The notes: generated by a model not told the origin, from the letters alone. A stretch of DNA of 64,000 nucleotides from Adenophora triphylla var. japonica (GCA_022495995.1 JAFEMH010000072.1:186001-250000), one strand, 5' to 3'. Counted from the first letter of the stretch, positions 1-11,374 are shown. Numbers and translations are program-made.

Positions 1-1560
1 TAACAGATATGACTTTGGAAGAAGCTATTCGGGCTTGTGAGGTTCACAAGAGGCAGAAAGAAGATCGCCAGATTTCGTGGTACAGCCTTCGAATGAGCGA
101 GGTATAGCAATGCCTATCCCCGCCGACGGTACTTTATCCTCGGTCGAGGATGACGATTCCCCGAAACCAGCCTCCTCAAACCTTCAACCAGGTTCCTCCC
201 CGCCAACTTACGGGATGCCTTCGAACCAAGGAAACAAATGCCTAGGCTCCACGTTGCCACCTCTCGTGGCAACCCCGCCATATTTGGCCAAGCCGCTACT
301 CCCATCACTCAATACCACCGCACCGCCGGACCATCTCGCATGCATGCCAATATTCTTCAATATCCTCCCGGGTTCATCCCATTGCCTATACACGAATCCC
401 AAAACATCGGGGACAAACCCCGATACAGTTCAGAAAAGGCCCCCATACATCCATATATATCAAGCCTTCCACCTCCAATCACTACCGCTCACATGGTAGC
501 ACCCGGCGCCGAGCCTCACAAACCCACCACCGGACCCAACCTTGGCCTCGGATGGTCGAACAGATGAAAGACCTGAAAGCCACCATGAGCAGTTCAAAGG
601 AGGAAACGCTCAAATCCACAGATCCGGAATGGTCACGCCTCCCGCCAAGTTCGTAATGCCGAGATGGACCGATTCGACGGAACCGAATGTCCTCAAACGC
701 ATGTCGACACCTACGTTCTCGGTATGAGAGCGAAAGTTGCAACCCTCCAAAGAAATGGCCGACCACTTCCAAAGCATACTCTCAAGAGTCAGCGTTACGA
801 TGGTTTCTAAGGGTCAAGCCTGCAGATCGCCACACCTGGGATCGATCGCAACATCTTCCCCGGAACGGTACCGATCCAACTTAGAGTGGGAAACGAGTCG
901 TGAGGACTTAATCACCACCGAAAGCGTAAAGCGGACGAAAGCGTCGGAGAATTCTACAAAAGGTGGAGTTGGAAACTCACCGAGATCATGGAGCCACTCT
1001 CCAAGGATGAACAGATGCGGATCTTCAAGTCCCGCTTAAGACCGTCCATCGAACTCTCATCAGCCATCATTTCTTCCTGCATCTCCGGCCATGGTCAATG
1101 CCGGTTCACGCTCGAGAAGGATCTCAAGGAAAAGTTGGCTACCGTACGCCCATACGTATACCGCTCACAGCTGCATTCAATCCCGCACCGGCCCCTAAGA
1201 AAGGGAAAGATACGTCTGTCAACTACATCCATCAGGGACAGCTAGCCGGGCAACATGTAAACCCTGGGCCCCGCAAAGCAACAACTCCACTTCGAAGCAG
1301 CTCTGCAGCACTCTTCGACAAGTTGGATATGCCACAGAGCAAGATGCCGGAAGGGTTAATCAAGGAAGGTCTCCTTAAACCCGCTGCGAATTACAAACCC
1401 AAGAATCCCGTAGTCAACGCCGACAAGAGCAAGTACCGCACCTTCCATCGCATCACGGCCATACCACCGACAACCGCGTGGGGTTACGATACGAAATTCG
1501 TAACTTGATAGAGGAAGGAAAATTGGAGCGCCCCGCGGCCTAATACCGTCTAAACCCTTT
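1..1560 (+). pseudogene. Decayed gag of the old Ogre/Tat-like element
   Basis: Capsid-type Gag would form the retroelement particle in the cytoplasm. It is readable only by switching frames. Around 665-735 the translation contains FDGTECPQTHVDTYV, the conserved start of the Tat/Ogre gag core, also seen in the nested element as FDGSACPKTHLDTYT. Around 944-1090 a second conserved stretch includes EFYKRWSWKLTEIMEPL. Around 1430-1545 comes FHRHHGHTTDN followed by LIEEGKLERP, typical of the gag C-terminus. Stops and indels separate these blocks, so no functional protein is made. The first 600 bases are proline-rich in translation and hold no recognisable motif. Confidence 0.7.
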
Positions 1561-2195
1561 TGAACAACAACAACAAGGTGAATTCCATTGAATGGGTGCC
1601 CAAGAAGATTGCCGCAGAGCTAGTCCCTCCGCCTCTTCCAAATGGGTCCTCATCAAATGTCCACATCGCCTACGATGTTTGGATCGCTCCGCATGCCCGA
1701 GTACGAGTCCCAAGACACGGTCCGAAGCAATCCTCCGAGAAAAAAAGAAGAAGTCCTCTCAACAAAAATCGAGAGAAAGATACGAAGCCGAGACACCAGG
1801 TGGGTACACTCTGAGAGCCATCCGGAGGTTCGACATACTACGTACTCTACTCCAGCCACCCTCCTTCCTCCAGTGCCATGCAGCCTTTAGAGCGCATGGC
1901 AGGGTGGGAAAGCCGAAAAGTCCCGCCGACAACGGTTCAGCACTGGGACACCTAATACCTCGCATCTTGGTAATCTTACTTCCCGCCGAAGCCTAACCCC
2001 CGCGGATCGCCTAAGATTCAATTTGTCCAGCTTCCGAGCTCTGACCGACAAAGGAAGATCAAAGTCACTTGGCACTCGCACTCGATCAACGTGCTAACCA
2101 AGGGCGGCAACCGCCACAAACGGCCAAATTTCCAACACAATCCCGAGGCTCCAAAGAAAGGCTTTACCTCGCAAGAGGAAGACAGAAACGGATGG

Positions 2196-2960
2196 CTTGA
2201 TGACTCTCCTTCTCCTGATAGAGACCAGATCTACGATTCCCGATCAGTATGGCAAAGATGATCACGTTCGTGATGAAGACCTACCGAGAGATGCCTCGGG
2301 CACAACGAAGCTCGTACATCACTCTCAAGCTCAACACCATAACACTCCCCGAGTATTGGTGGATAACGGGTCAGCCGTTAACGTCCTCCCTCTCAAAGAC
2401 GATGCGAGCCCTCGCGCATCAACGAAAGCCATCCGATTCCGTCTACCCGAACTATCAAGGCCTACGACAAGACGTCTCGCCCCATCCCTGGGACGGTGAC
2501 TCAGAACTCGGGTTCGAAACCCAAATGGTGCCAAGAAAATTCCATGTGATGGACATTCCATCCGAATTCACGACTCGTTAGGACGCCCTTGGCCGCATCA
2601 CATGAAAGCCATAGCTTCCACTCTCCATCGCCGCGTTAAGTTCATTAACCTACAGGGAGATCTTGAAGTCTTCGAGGGGACAGCTTCCTCATAGGAAACG
2701 AAGCCGAGACAGCAGCCAGCGTGCCCGCAATGTGCACCGGCTACCTCCTTCAAATCAACCAAGGGACTATCTGGGCAAATCTCATCGAATCCTCGTAGTC
2801 CGGAGATGCTAACTACGTCAACGTACTCGAGCAAAGTGCAGACCACGAAGCGGCCCGATACATCAAGATCAACCGCCGTTTCAACATTTGGAGGCGCATT
2901 GGAAAGAAACACCGAGCATCGCGCCATGATGCGGGCACATAGACCCCGTGCCTCCAATCG
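2196..2960 (+). pseudogene. First protease-like (AP) remnant
   Basis: A retroviral-type aspartic protease remnant. Around 2350-2395 the translation reads RVLVDNGSAVNVLPL, matching the active-site strand RVLVDGGSRMNVLPA of the second protease at 5.7 kb. Around 2540-2650 FHVMDIPSEF and then IASTLHRRVKF correspond to the flap and C-terminal part. Around 2850-2930 a weak G-patch-like segment may follow. Frameshifts and stops break all frames. Two protease modules in one element is abnormal and suggests a chimera or an insertion between 2.7 and 5.3 kb. Confidence 0.6.
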
Positions 2961-3015
2961 GAGATTCGTCGCATTCTTCTAGCCAACTCTGGCCCCGCCA
3001 GGCGAAGAGATTTTC

Positions 3016-3669
3016 GTGATAAAGGTCAACAAGCACCGTCATTCTCGTGATGAATGCATGGAAGTTATATGGGATGTCCTCCACAAGGAACTACCCGCTG
3101 CACCCCTCTTCACCAATGAAGGGAATGATGTTTTCCTAGCAGCTCCAGCAACGCACCCGGACGCAATACGTCCCTACGTTTGGGTTGAGCCGTCAGACTG
3201 TGACGAATCAGGACTCTCCGGAGTCGAGGACGCAGCAGACCCACGGGCAGACCTCTGCATTCATATGCTCAGTTTCGAGGATGGCACCCGTTCCGATCAG
3301 GTCACCTATGACAAGGGCTCCAATACCATGGAAATTGTCAAGCTCAACGTCCAGTACAGGCAGCTATCCGACAATTGGAAGCAACTGGTTGACACGATAA
3401 AGAATCCCTCTGATCAAGTGAATGACGACGACTTCGTCAACATCATCTATTCCAGATATCCCGATGATACCAAGGATCCGGTCCTTATCGTCGATTCTCG
3501 CAATGCCAAAGTTACCCTCGACGATCGCCCGCTCATGGTAAACGAGGCCCCGGCTAATCGAGCTCGTGAGCTCCTCATCACTTCCGACTACCAGCCCCAG
3601 CTGCAACCGGCCCGTGCCGTCGCCAAGCTTAAAGCCACAAGCGCCGCCAAGGCCAAGGGCAACAAATAA
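3016..3669 (+). CDS. Unrecognised 217-residue open frame inside the element
   Basis: I do not recognise this protein. The frame is open for 654 bases although both flanks are full of stops. The translation is acidic in the middle and ends in an Ala/Lys-rich basic tail (AKLKATSAAKAKGNK). There is no signal peptide, membrane segment or zinc knuckle. It lies between a decayed first protease and a better preserved second protease, where a Tat element would carry gag or a protease-RT linker. It could be an extra ORF of the element, a captured host fragment or a diverged gag. The start shown is the first ATG of the open frame and is arbitrary if the frame was part of a polyprotein. Confidence 0.4.
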   Translation: MIKVNKHRHSRDECMEVIWDVLHKELPAAPLFTNEGNDVFLAAPATHPDAIRPYVWVEPSDCDESGLSGVEDAADPRADLCIHMLSFEDGTRSDQVTYDKGSNTMEIVKLNVQYRQLSDNWKQLVDTIKNPSDQVNDDDFVNIIYSRYPDDTKDPVLIVDSRNAKVTLDDRPLMVNEAPANRARELLITSDYQPQLQPARAVAKLKATSAAKAKGNK

Positions 3670-3975
3670 GGAGACAAAGCTCCTCACCCCGCTACGAATC
3701 GATCAACCTCGAACGCCTCCACAGCCCACCCCGAAACATCCTCAGAAGGTCTTCCCGCAAGACAGAGCCGCCTTCCGACGTGGGAAATGACCACCTCAAG
3801 ATCAACATGCTCCAGCCCGATTCTCGCCCCCGCCGTCACGGCCACGGATTCGTACATCCCGCCAGCATACCGCTAGCTCGATAGACTTCGCGATCGAGCG
3901 AGATCACGAGATCGTTAACATTGCAGTAATTCAACACTTCCCGCGTGTTCAATCAAGCAGATATGGGCGAATTTC

Positions 3976-4749
3976 TTGGTAACCGAGATCAAGGAAGGCC
4001 GCATGGAATGTCCTAGTCTGACTTCCTTCGTCAACATCATCCAAGTGTTTTCGCCATTCAGAGATTTGGATGTGATCACAGTTCTGGACACTAGTCAGAC
4101 GGTGCGCACCTACGGAGAATGTCTAGCTCTCGCAAGGAAGGCCCTTATGGAACTAGCCGCTCAAGAGAACCGTCTCTGGGACGAAAACCAAGCTCAAAAG
4201 ACCCACAGGGACCAAGCCCTTAAAGTGTCACAAGGCCTTCCGCATTTAAAGCTAGAGGCCACTCTAGACCAGTTCGACCTCAAGGGTTTGGTTCACGGCA
4301 ACTTCATGGACTACCGTCTGTTCTCATCCAACCCCCTCTGCCAAACGAGAGTGGTCAACGGTCCCGATGACCTAGGAGATGGAGCGACACAGCAGAACGA
4401 ATACCAGCGCTTATCTCCCCGAGGAAAGCAAGTTCTCTGTGAAAGCGACGACAAAGACGATGAAACCATTCTCTTCCAAGCCGGGCATGAAGTCAACAAA
4501 ATCGGACTCCCAAGGGTCCTGGGAGGATGGAAACGGATAATTTCCGCACTCAAATTGAAAGGCCAACTGAGAGAGGAAGGTCTATTTAAAAACAAGAGGA
4601 AGATGAAAATTCGTCTCGAGCAACTACTCAGGCAAATTCCACAGACTGCGGCATTCGTTTACAGAAACGTTCAACTGGGACAGCAACCAGTCACATGGGC
4701 AGATGTTCGCGAAGCCGTGTACTCACCTTCCAACATATCCGCTACTTAG
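3976..4749 (+). CDS. Unrecognised 257-residue open frame inside the element
   Basis: I do not recognise this protein. The 774-base open frame gives a soluble, charged, mostly helical-looking translation with no membrane segment, zinc knuckle or protease/RT motif. It includes an acidic stretch (CESDDKDDETILF) near residues 155-167 and a basic stretch (LFKNKRKMKIR) near 205-215. In the roughly 300 bases between this frame and the previous one, readable protein continues in other frames, so the two may be parts of one coding unit separated by frameshifts or introns. Its position fits an additional ORF upstream of protease. Confidence 0.4.
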   Translation: MVTEIKEGRMECPSLTSFVNIIQVFSPFRDLDVITVLDTSQTVRTYGECLALARKALMELAAQENRLWDENQAQKTHRDQALKVSQGLPHLKLEATLDQFDLKGLVHGNFMDYRLFSSNPLCQTRVVNGPDDLGDGATQQNEYQRLSPRGKQVLCESDDKDDETILFQAGHEVNKIGLPRVLGGWKRIISALKLKGQLREEGLFKNKRKMKIRLEQLLRQIPQTAAFVYRNVQLGQQPVTWADVREAVYSPSNISAT

Positions 4750-4776
4750 ATAAAACGGAAGGGAAAACTCTCCCCG

Positions 4777-5217
4777 ATGGAGGTTTACCTAGACTGCCGC
4801 ACACAGTTCAAAGAAGCACTGGCCATTCTCACATGGGAAGAAACGCAGGCACTAACTCTCGACGCAGGCTCCGCTGCAAGAAAGTTGATCTGGGCCAAGA
4901 GCGGAGGAAAATTAGCAAACCATGAATATCGCCAGATTCAACTCCAGAATGCCCTGACCAAGCTCAGCAAGAAGGAAAGGAACGCGATATACCGTGAAGA
5001 GATCAAGGAGACTGTTCGCTTGAGCCGGGAACTCTCCAAACTCCCCCGGAGGGTCGGCCAACGCACGGTTGATTCCAGCAACCATCATTGTGGCAGCGAC
5101 GTTCGAACAGCTCGCCAAATCGTAAACTACCTCTCGCGGAGGCACCCAAGCGCATCCCGGGACAAAATCCATCAAGCGCCGAAGCTCCCGAGAATACATC
5201 TACAATCAATGAGTTGA
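4777..5217 (+). CDS. Unrecognised 146-residue open frame inside the element
   Basis: I do not recognise this protein. It starts just downstream of the 3976-4749 frame, in a different frame, and looks like its continuation after an indel: both are charged, helical and of similar composition. The segment LTKLSKKERNAIYREEIKET (about residues 60-79) looks like an amphipathic helix. It is followed at about 5303-5375 by a translation beginning TAVLTRSG, a linker often found just before the protease in Tat-lineage elements. It could therefore be the C-terminal part of a gag-position protein. Confidence 0.35.
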   Translation: MEVYLDCRTQFKEALAILTWEETQALTLDAGSAARKLIWAKSGGKLANHEYRQIQLQNALTKLSKKERNAIYREEIKETVRLSRELSKLPRRVGQRTVDSSNHHCGSDVRTARQIVNYLSRRHPSASRDKIHQAPKLPRIHLQSMS

Positions 5218-5339
5218 GGGAAGACATACGGCCCATGCTACGAGGAATCCTCCTCTAACTATGGCTCAACTCGTGAGCGGCCTGTTCGTATGAACCAAAC
5301 CCGATGTCACTGCCGTTCTAACCCGATCGGGTCAAATCC

Positions 5340-6389
5340 ATGCATTACCACCTAAGGCCACTAAAAAGCTCGCGGAGCCGTAACCGCAACCCGGCCGCCC
5401 GAAGACACATGTTCCGTGAAAGAGGACCCGATCCTCACTCGGCTCAAGCAAACCTGTGCGAACATTTCCCTTTGGTCCTGCTCACATCCTCTTATCCTCA
5501 CAAGCTCAAGCTAGAGGAAAGCCTGGCCCGTACCATGGTCCCCGTGGACGCAACCTCTGACGAAGTCATTCAGATGATTGGCAACATCCACTATGGCAAC
5601 ATTATCACCTTCACAGATTTGGACCTTCCAAAATTTGGGGCTGATCACAATGAGCCGCTCTACACCACAGTCCAGGTGGACGAGCGTCGCCTTCCCCGCG
5701 TGTTGGTAGATGGAGGTTCCAGAATGAATGTCTTGCCCGCCAAGATGATGGACCTGCTTGACATCAAGCCCACAGATCTGAAGCCTTCGGTCCACACTGT
5801 CAAGGCCTATGACTCTACTTCCCGTACTGTTCTCGGGGTTGCTACTCTTAATATTTGGTTCGGCAAGCGGATGATCCCCACCGAATTCCAAGTGTTGGAC
5901 ATTCCAATCACTTTCACAGCCATCCTGGGGCGTCCCTTGCTGCATCAAATCAATGGCGTGGCATCCACCCTTCACCAATGCCTCAAGTTCATGCAAGGCA
6001 ACGAGCTAACCATAGTCTACGGCGATAGCGTCACCACCGAGGGGACCAGCACCAACGACATTCTAGTGTTAGAAATCAAGCATAGTGATGACATGGCATT
6101 AACTGGATTCACTTTGGAGACCTCCAAGATCAAAATATGCAACGTGGACCTTCCACTGTCTCACGACAAGATCCCTCCCGCCATGAAGATGATGAAACTC
6201 ATGAACTTCATCCCAGGACTGGGGCACGGCAAAAGGTTACAAGGCCAACACAAAGTCATCGAAGTCAAGAACTCAATTGATAAAGAAGCAGACACATTAA
6301 ATGAACAATACATTAGAGAAGTTCTCAAGCGTGTAGTTGACCAAGAGGACAACCTGCCCAAGCCGCCGAAGAGGTTACGACCAAAGTGA
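5340..6389 (+). CDS. Ty3/gypsy aspartic protease (AP) region
   Basis: The protease releases Gag and Pol proteins from the retroelement polyprotein. The 349-residue frame holds a retropepsin-like domain around residues 90-210: active-site strand LPRVLVDGGSRMNVLPA (DGGS where the usual form is DTGA), then TVKAYDSTSRTVLGV and a C-terminal strand ending AILGRPLLH. Around residues 280-305 the segment MKLMNFIPGLGHGKRLQG looks like a G-patch, which is common between protease and RT in this lineage. The frame was a piece of a longer polyprotein, so the ATG shown is not the biological start. It is much better preserved than the first protease or the adjoining RT. Confidence 0.75.
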   Translation: MHYHLRPLKSSRSRNRNPAARRHMFRERGPDPHSAQANLCEHFPLVLLTSSYPHKLKLEESLARTMVPVDATSDEVIQMIGNIHYGNIITFTDLDLPKFGADHNEPLYTTVQVDERRLPRVLVDGGSRMNVLPAKMMDLLDIKPTDLKPSVHTVKAYDSTSRTVLGVATLNIWFGKRMIPTEFQVLDIPITFTAILGRPLLHQINGVASTLHQCLKFMQGNELTIVYGDSVTTEGTSTNDILVLEIKHSDDMALTGFTLETSKIKICNVDLPLSHDKIPPAMKMMKLMNFIPGLGHGKRLQGQHKVIEVKNSIDKEADTLNEQYIREVLKRVVDQEDNLPKPPKRLRPK

Positions 6390-6479
6390 ACCCGGGGGTC
6401 AGCAAGAGCCTAAAGAGACACAAGTGGGCGCTTTTTCGCCGATGTAGAAAAAGAAGCCCCGATAAAACCTCCTCCGGAG

Positions 6480-7790
6480 TATGTTGACGTGTTCGCCCGG
6501 TCATACCAGACATGCCAGACTCGATCCTCGATCGTGGAACACGTAATTCCCCTGGATCCCGAATCCAAGCCTTTCAAATGTAAGCCGCGCAAGATCAAGC
6601 CAGAGTGGTCCTTGCAAGTTAAAGAAGAAATTTAGAAAATGCTCCGAGTTGGTTTCATCGTAGTGATTGAGTACCCGACTTGGCTCTCCAACATCGTAAC
6701 GGCCACCAAGGCCAATGGAAAGGTCGATGCCGTGTGGATTTTCGGGATCTCAACAAGGTCCCCTAAAGATGATTTCCCATCGCCTAACATCGACATGCCG
6801 GTCGACACCACGGCAAATTTCGAAGTAAAGTCCTTCGTGGATGGGTTCGCCGGATACAACCAGATCAAAATGTCCGAGGAAGATCAAGCCAAGATCGTTT
6901 TCACACTCCGTGGGGACATATTGCTACACGGCCATGCCGTTCGGTCTCGAAGAATGCCGGGGCTATTACTACCGGCCGCAATGCCTCTCTTCCATGACAT
7001 GATTCACAAAGAAATTGAAGTATATGTCGACGACATGATCATCCACTCAGAGGATCGTACATGCAAGACATGATAGATCCGAGAAAGTTTTTCAAAAAAC
7101 TCGTAAAACACTCCATGAAATTGAACCTCGCGAAGTGCACCTTCGGGCCAAGCGCGACAAGGTACCGGGGTACATGGTTACGTAAAGAGGTATCGAAGCC
7201 GATCCCAAGAAAATCAAGGCTATCATCGACATGAAGCCGCCTCAAACCCCTAACAAAAGTGAAGAGCTTCATGGGAAGACTTCAAGATATCGGGCCGTTT
7301 CATCAACCACTGACATCTTCTCGCGAGCCTATGTTCAAACCGATGAAGAAGAATGCCGACATCAAATGGGACGCCGAGTGCCGCATGCCTTTCGAGAAAA
7401 TCAAGACCTACTTGGTGAATCCCCCACCCCGTGCCCGCCACATGAAGACAAGCCACTACTCCTATATCTCGACAAGAATGTACACGTCAATCGGAGCAAT
7501 GCTGGCACAAGAACAGAAAGATTTCAAGGTTGAGCATGCAATCTACTTCGTAAGCCGAAAGCTTCAAGGAAGTGAACTCAGCTACTTAGCGTTAGAGAAA
7601 ACTTGTACCGCCTTGGTATGGGTAGTTGGGAAACTGAAACACTACATGCAAATACATTCGGCTCCCGGTCTCCAAAATGGACCCCGTCCGATATCTCTTT
7701 GACAAGCCATCCCTGTCAATGCGACTAGCCAAGTGGTCATTCTTCCCGCCGAGTTCGACATCAAGTACATGGTCGAAAATCAACAAAGGG
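6480..7790 (+). pseudogene. Decayed reverse transcriptase and RNase H
   Basis: Remnant of the polymerase that copies element RNA into DNA. It begins about 6480 with a YVDVFARSYQ-like RT entry motif and continues through EHVIPLDPESKPFKCKPRKI (about 6538-6597), then the finger region (6639-6900). The catalytic strand VYVDDMIIHS lies near 7019-7048. The thumb and connection follow in another frame (7200-7260), and the RT-linked RNase H region lies at 7259-7700 (IGAMLAQEQKDFKVEHAIYF). At least four frame changes and several stops inactivate it. The region 7700-7797 is the linker to the second RNase H. Confidence 0.75.
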
Positions 7791-7797
7791 CGTAGTC

Positions 7798-8577
7798 ATG
7801 GCGCATCACCGCGACTTCCCGAGCAGTGAACCTAAGGGTCCTGATCCGCAGTTTTCGGACGACGGAATCTTCTCACTTGACAGCGCAAACCGCTGGCAAC
7901 ACTTCTTCGATGGGGCAGACAACAAGAAGGGGAATGGTATTGGAATGCTCCTTGTCGATCCCAAGGATGAGCATACTCCCATAGCCATCAAACTGAATTT
8001 TGAAACAACCAACAATGCAGCAGAATATGAAGCCTGTGCAGCAGGTCTGGAAGCCACCCTCGAGCGCAACATCTCAGAACTGGATGTATACGGAGACTCA
8101 ACATTGATTATCAATCAAGTGTCCAACAAATGGAAGACGGTAGATTCTGGCCTCCAGAAGTACCACACGTACATGGAAGAGCTCATTGCTCAGTTCAAGG
8201 ACATCTCTTTTCATTATTTGTCAAGAGACAGGAACCGCTTCGCAGACGCCCTGGCAACCCTCGCCTCTCTTGTCGAAATTCCCGATGGGAAAGCAGTAAA
8301 ACCCCTCAGAATAGGCAGACGGGAAACACCCGCCTATTGCTGTGAGATCGAAACAAAAAAAGAAACGATCGACGAACCCTGGTACAATCAGATTTACCAG
8401 TACCTCCAAGACGGAGAAGCTTCCTTCACAAATGAAGATGGAAAATACAAAGAAGGGATCAAAGACAAAAACATGATGGCATTAAAATGCCTGGCATCCC
8501 ATTTTGTCATCCTGGGGGGTATGTTGTACAAGAAGCACCACCAAGGGCCAGTCCTTCGGTGTGTAAACAAAGAAAAG
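7798..8577 (+). CDS. Archaeal-type RNase H domain (aRNH)
   Basis: A second RNase H, a hallmark of Tat-lineage Ty3/gypsy elements, which digests RNA in RNA-DNA hybrids. The translation shows WQHFFDGADNKKGNGIGMLL (first catalytic Asp), NNAAEYEACAAGLEATLE (catalytic Glu), LDVYGDSTLIINQV (second Asp) and a C-terminal LSRDRNRFADALATLASL (third Asp in FADAL). The frame stays open to 8589, but a one-base shift near 8577 moves the reading into the integrase frame. The domain appears complete and is better preserved than the adjoining RT. Confidence 0.8.
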
Positions 8578-9493
8578 CCAGCGAGCTAATGAACGAAGTT
8601 CACAACGGAACCTGCGGTCCGCACATGAACGCCCGAGCATTGACACAGATCATTCTCCGTATGGGGTACTATTGGATATCGATGGAAACAAACTGCGTCC
8701 AGTTCGTCCGAAGCTGCGACAAATGTCAACGATTCTCCAACCTCAATCACATCCCTCCTCATGAACTCTATTGCATGACTACACCATGGCCCTTCGCCAC
8801 ATGGGGAATCGACGTCATCGGCAAGATCACTCCACCAGGGAGCAATGGTCACGAGTTCATTCTAGTCGCAGTCGACTACTTCACCAAATGGGTAGAAGCC
8901 AGATCGTACAAGGTACTGAATTCTAAGAAGGTGGCCGAGTTCATCCGAGAGAACATCATGTACCGATACGGAGTGCCCAACGAGATCATATCCGACAATG
9001 GGACCCACTTTGAAGGAGATTGTGACCAACTGCTGACCGAATTCAGAGTCACGCGTCACAAATCTTCTCCTTACAGACCACAAACTAATGGTGCAGTAGA
9101 GGCAGCCAACAAGACTCTCGCCATAATAATCAGGAAGATGACCACCAGAGGTCGGAACTGGCCCGAAAAGCTACATCTAGCCCTCTGGGGATACCGAACA
9201 TCAGTCAGAACCGCCATAGGGGAGACTCCGTTCGCACTTACCTACGGAATGGAGGCGATGTTGCCCGTGGAATTCAAAATTCTATCCCTCCGAGTCCTCT
9301 TGGAAAACGGGATCAATGAAGTCGAATGGCTACAGAGCCGTCACGATGAACTTGCTCTACTCGACGAGTGCAGATTAAAAGCCATGGAACACACTCGAGC
9401 CTACCAGAGCAGAATGGCCCGAGCATTCGACAAGAAAGTCAAGATCTGAGACATCAGAGAAGGCGACTTGGTGCTAAAAGAAAAGCCTCCTAC
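8578..9493 (+). pseudogene. Integrase, 5' part, cut by nested element
   Basis: The integrase inserts element DNA into the chromosome. It holds the zinc-binding HHCC region (ELMNEVHNGTCGPH, then CDKCQRF) and the DDE core: GIDVIGK (first Asp), ISDNGTHFEG (second Asp) and NGAVEAANKTLA (catalytic Glu). It then runs through ALWGYRTSVRTAIGETPFAL. The open frame ends at 9449 with TGA where DIREGDLVLK follows, most simply a CGA-to-TGA change. Coding continues in frame to 9493, where the nested element begins. The remaining C-terminal part is at 22695-22852. Confidence 0.85.
9489..9493. repeat. Target site duplication CCTAC, left copy
   Basis: The five bases CCTAC directly before the TG of the left LTR are repeated at 22690-22694 directly after the CA of the right LTR, the signature of integration by the nested element. 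Confidence 0.9.
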
Positions 9494-11374
9494 TGTGATG
9501 TACCCGATTTTTGAAATCAAACGGAGTCGCCACGCCATTTTTGTTTTAAGGGCCAAAACTTTGAAAAATGCCCGAGATTAGAGATTTGGGTTCGGAGGTC
9601 ACGTTACACGCCGGGAAGGACGTTAGTGTGCACCCGGAATGCCTCGTAAAACGAGTCTTCCAAACATTCAAAATCATTTGTTTGTGTGTGTGTGTGTGTG
9701 TGTGTGTTACTTTGGCCAAAATAAGTTGAAACTGAGGAAAGTAAAAATTGGGAATTCTTTATTAAACTTTGGAAATATCCCATGATTTTTGGTGTGATTT
9801 TTGGGCTGAATTTTGGTACTCAAAATATTTTTGGAAGTTGGAAACCATTTCTGCCAGAATGAAAAAGGCAGTGGACACTTAATTTTGAAATGGACTTTAG
9901 GGCTTGAAAACTCCAGAATCTGGGACAAGTCTCAGAATAAAAAATGTTCAAAACACCTTAAATAAGGTTTCTGTAAAAGAACTTTTCATTTTGGAGATGA
10001 TTTGAGGACCCAAAACCTTCTGTAAATCTCAGATGTGAAATCTGGACTTCCAGAGACTGATGAACTGACCTTTAAAAGAAAATTTGAAAAATGGAGTTTT
10101 ACTCACACAAAAAATAAAGTAAAAATATTTCTGGAAATCTCTAGATGTTGGCTACAAAAAGTATTTTGTAGTAAACACCAAATTCCAAGTTTATCTGTGT
10201 CCAAAAATTTAGACAATGGACTGAGGTCTTAGAAAATTGCTACGGGACAGCAACTTCTCAAGAAGGAAAATGTGATTTTAAAGGGGGTTTTGCATCCATG
10301 CTTGTCCCCATTTCCCTAGGTTTTGATTAGTAGTCACTAGACATTTTAGTGGTGATCTACTATATCAAACCATCCTTGGGTACATTAGGACTTAAGCATT
10401 TCATTTGCTTGGGAAGGGGAATTTTGTAGAGATGAAATTAAAGAGAAAAATCAACTAGAGATTTAAAATGTGGACCATTTGAGATGGTCATTCATGAAGA
10501 TGAACTTCAAGATGACCATCTTAGGTCAAGATTTAAGTTAAACTAGACATAAAGTACATCAAAGTAAGAAGAACAAGATGATCAAGAAGTTAAAAGGGAG
10601 TTTTAAGGTTTAGAGAAGAAGGGCTTTACCAATGGTGACACCCTATCTTCCTAGGCTTGGAATTTGACTTGAGGAGTATCAAGATTTGGTGTTTGACTTG
10701 AGGAGTATCAAGATTTGGTGTTTGGATTTTTGTTTGGGTGGATTCAAGGCTTGAATGTGTTTAGGGTTTGATGATAGAGTTGGTTAAAGAGAAAACAAGT
10801 AGATAACACTTAAGTCCTCTATGTTTTCTCTCTAATCCTCCTCCTAAGGGGTGATTTGAGCTTGGATTGGTGTATGTATGAGAGTATGTATAAGAGTGTT
10901 TTGAAAGTATTTTGAGTGAGTGGGGTTTGGGAAAGATTGAAGAGAAAATGGTGGCAATTCTAGTGAATTCCCACTGTTTTCTCCCTATTTTTCGCCAGAA
11001 TACAGCTTCTATGAGCCAATTGTGTTGTGTAAACTGAGAGAGGAGGGTTCAATTTATAGGCCACTGAAATTGACAAACATGTCTGCGCGGAGGGTTCTGT
11101 AAACGTGCAATGTTCATTAAATGCTGCTCCAGGCTTTGGACAGGAAGAATAAAATTCAAAATTCCAGCAGTTTATGTTTTTCAACTTGCCCAATTCGGAT
11201 TTTTCCAATTTCTTTTGCTTTTTGAGATTCTTTTCTTGGTTTATCTTTAAATGGCAAACCCTAATCTACCCTTGGTTGGTTAGAAATGTTAGAAATGTTA
11301 GAAATGTTAGGAATGTTAAAACTTTCGTTAATTTTCTAACGAAAATACTAACAACTCAAATTGGAGCACTTACA
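9494..11374 (-). repeat. Left LTR (3' LTR in element sense)
   Basis: It is almost identical to 20817-22689. On the minus strand it starts TGTAAGTGCTCC and ends GGGTACATCACA. It contains a TG microsatellite (about 9683-9706) and, on minus, a TATA-like TATAAATT at 11052-11059. The ORFs inside are not real genes. Confidence 0.93.

Noticed and set aside
1..9493. Integrated plant pararetrovirus (caulimovirid)
   Set aside because: The order RT-RNase H-integrase, the presence of LTRs and the absence of a movement protein fit Ty3/gypsy retrotransposons, not pararetroviruses.
9494..11374. Reading the nested element as plus-strand
   Set aside because: The tRNA-Arg primer site is next to the right LTR and gag reads on minus, so the element is minus-oriented.
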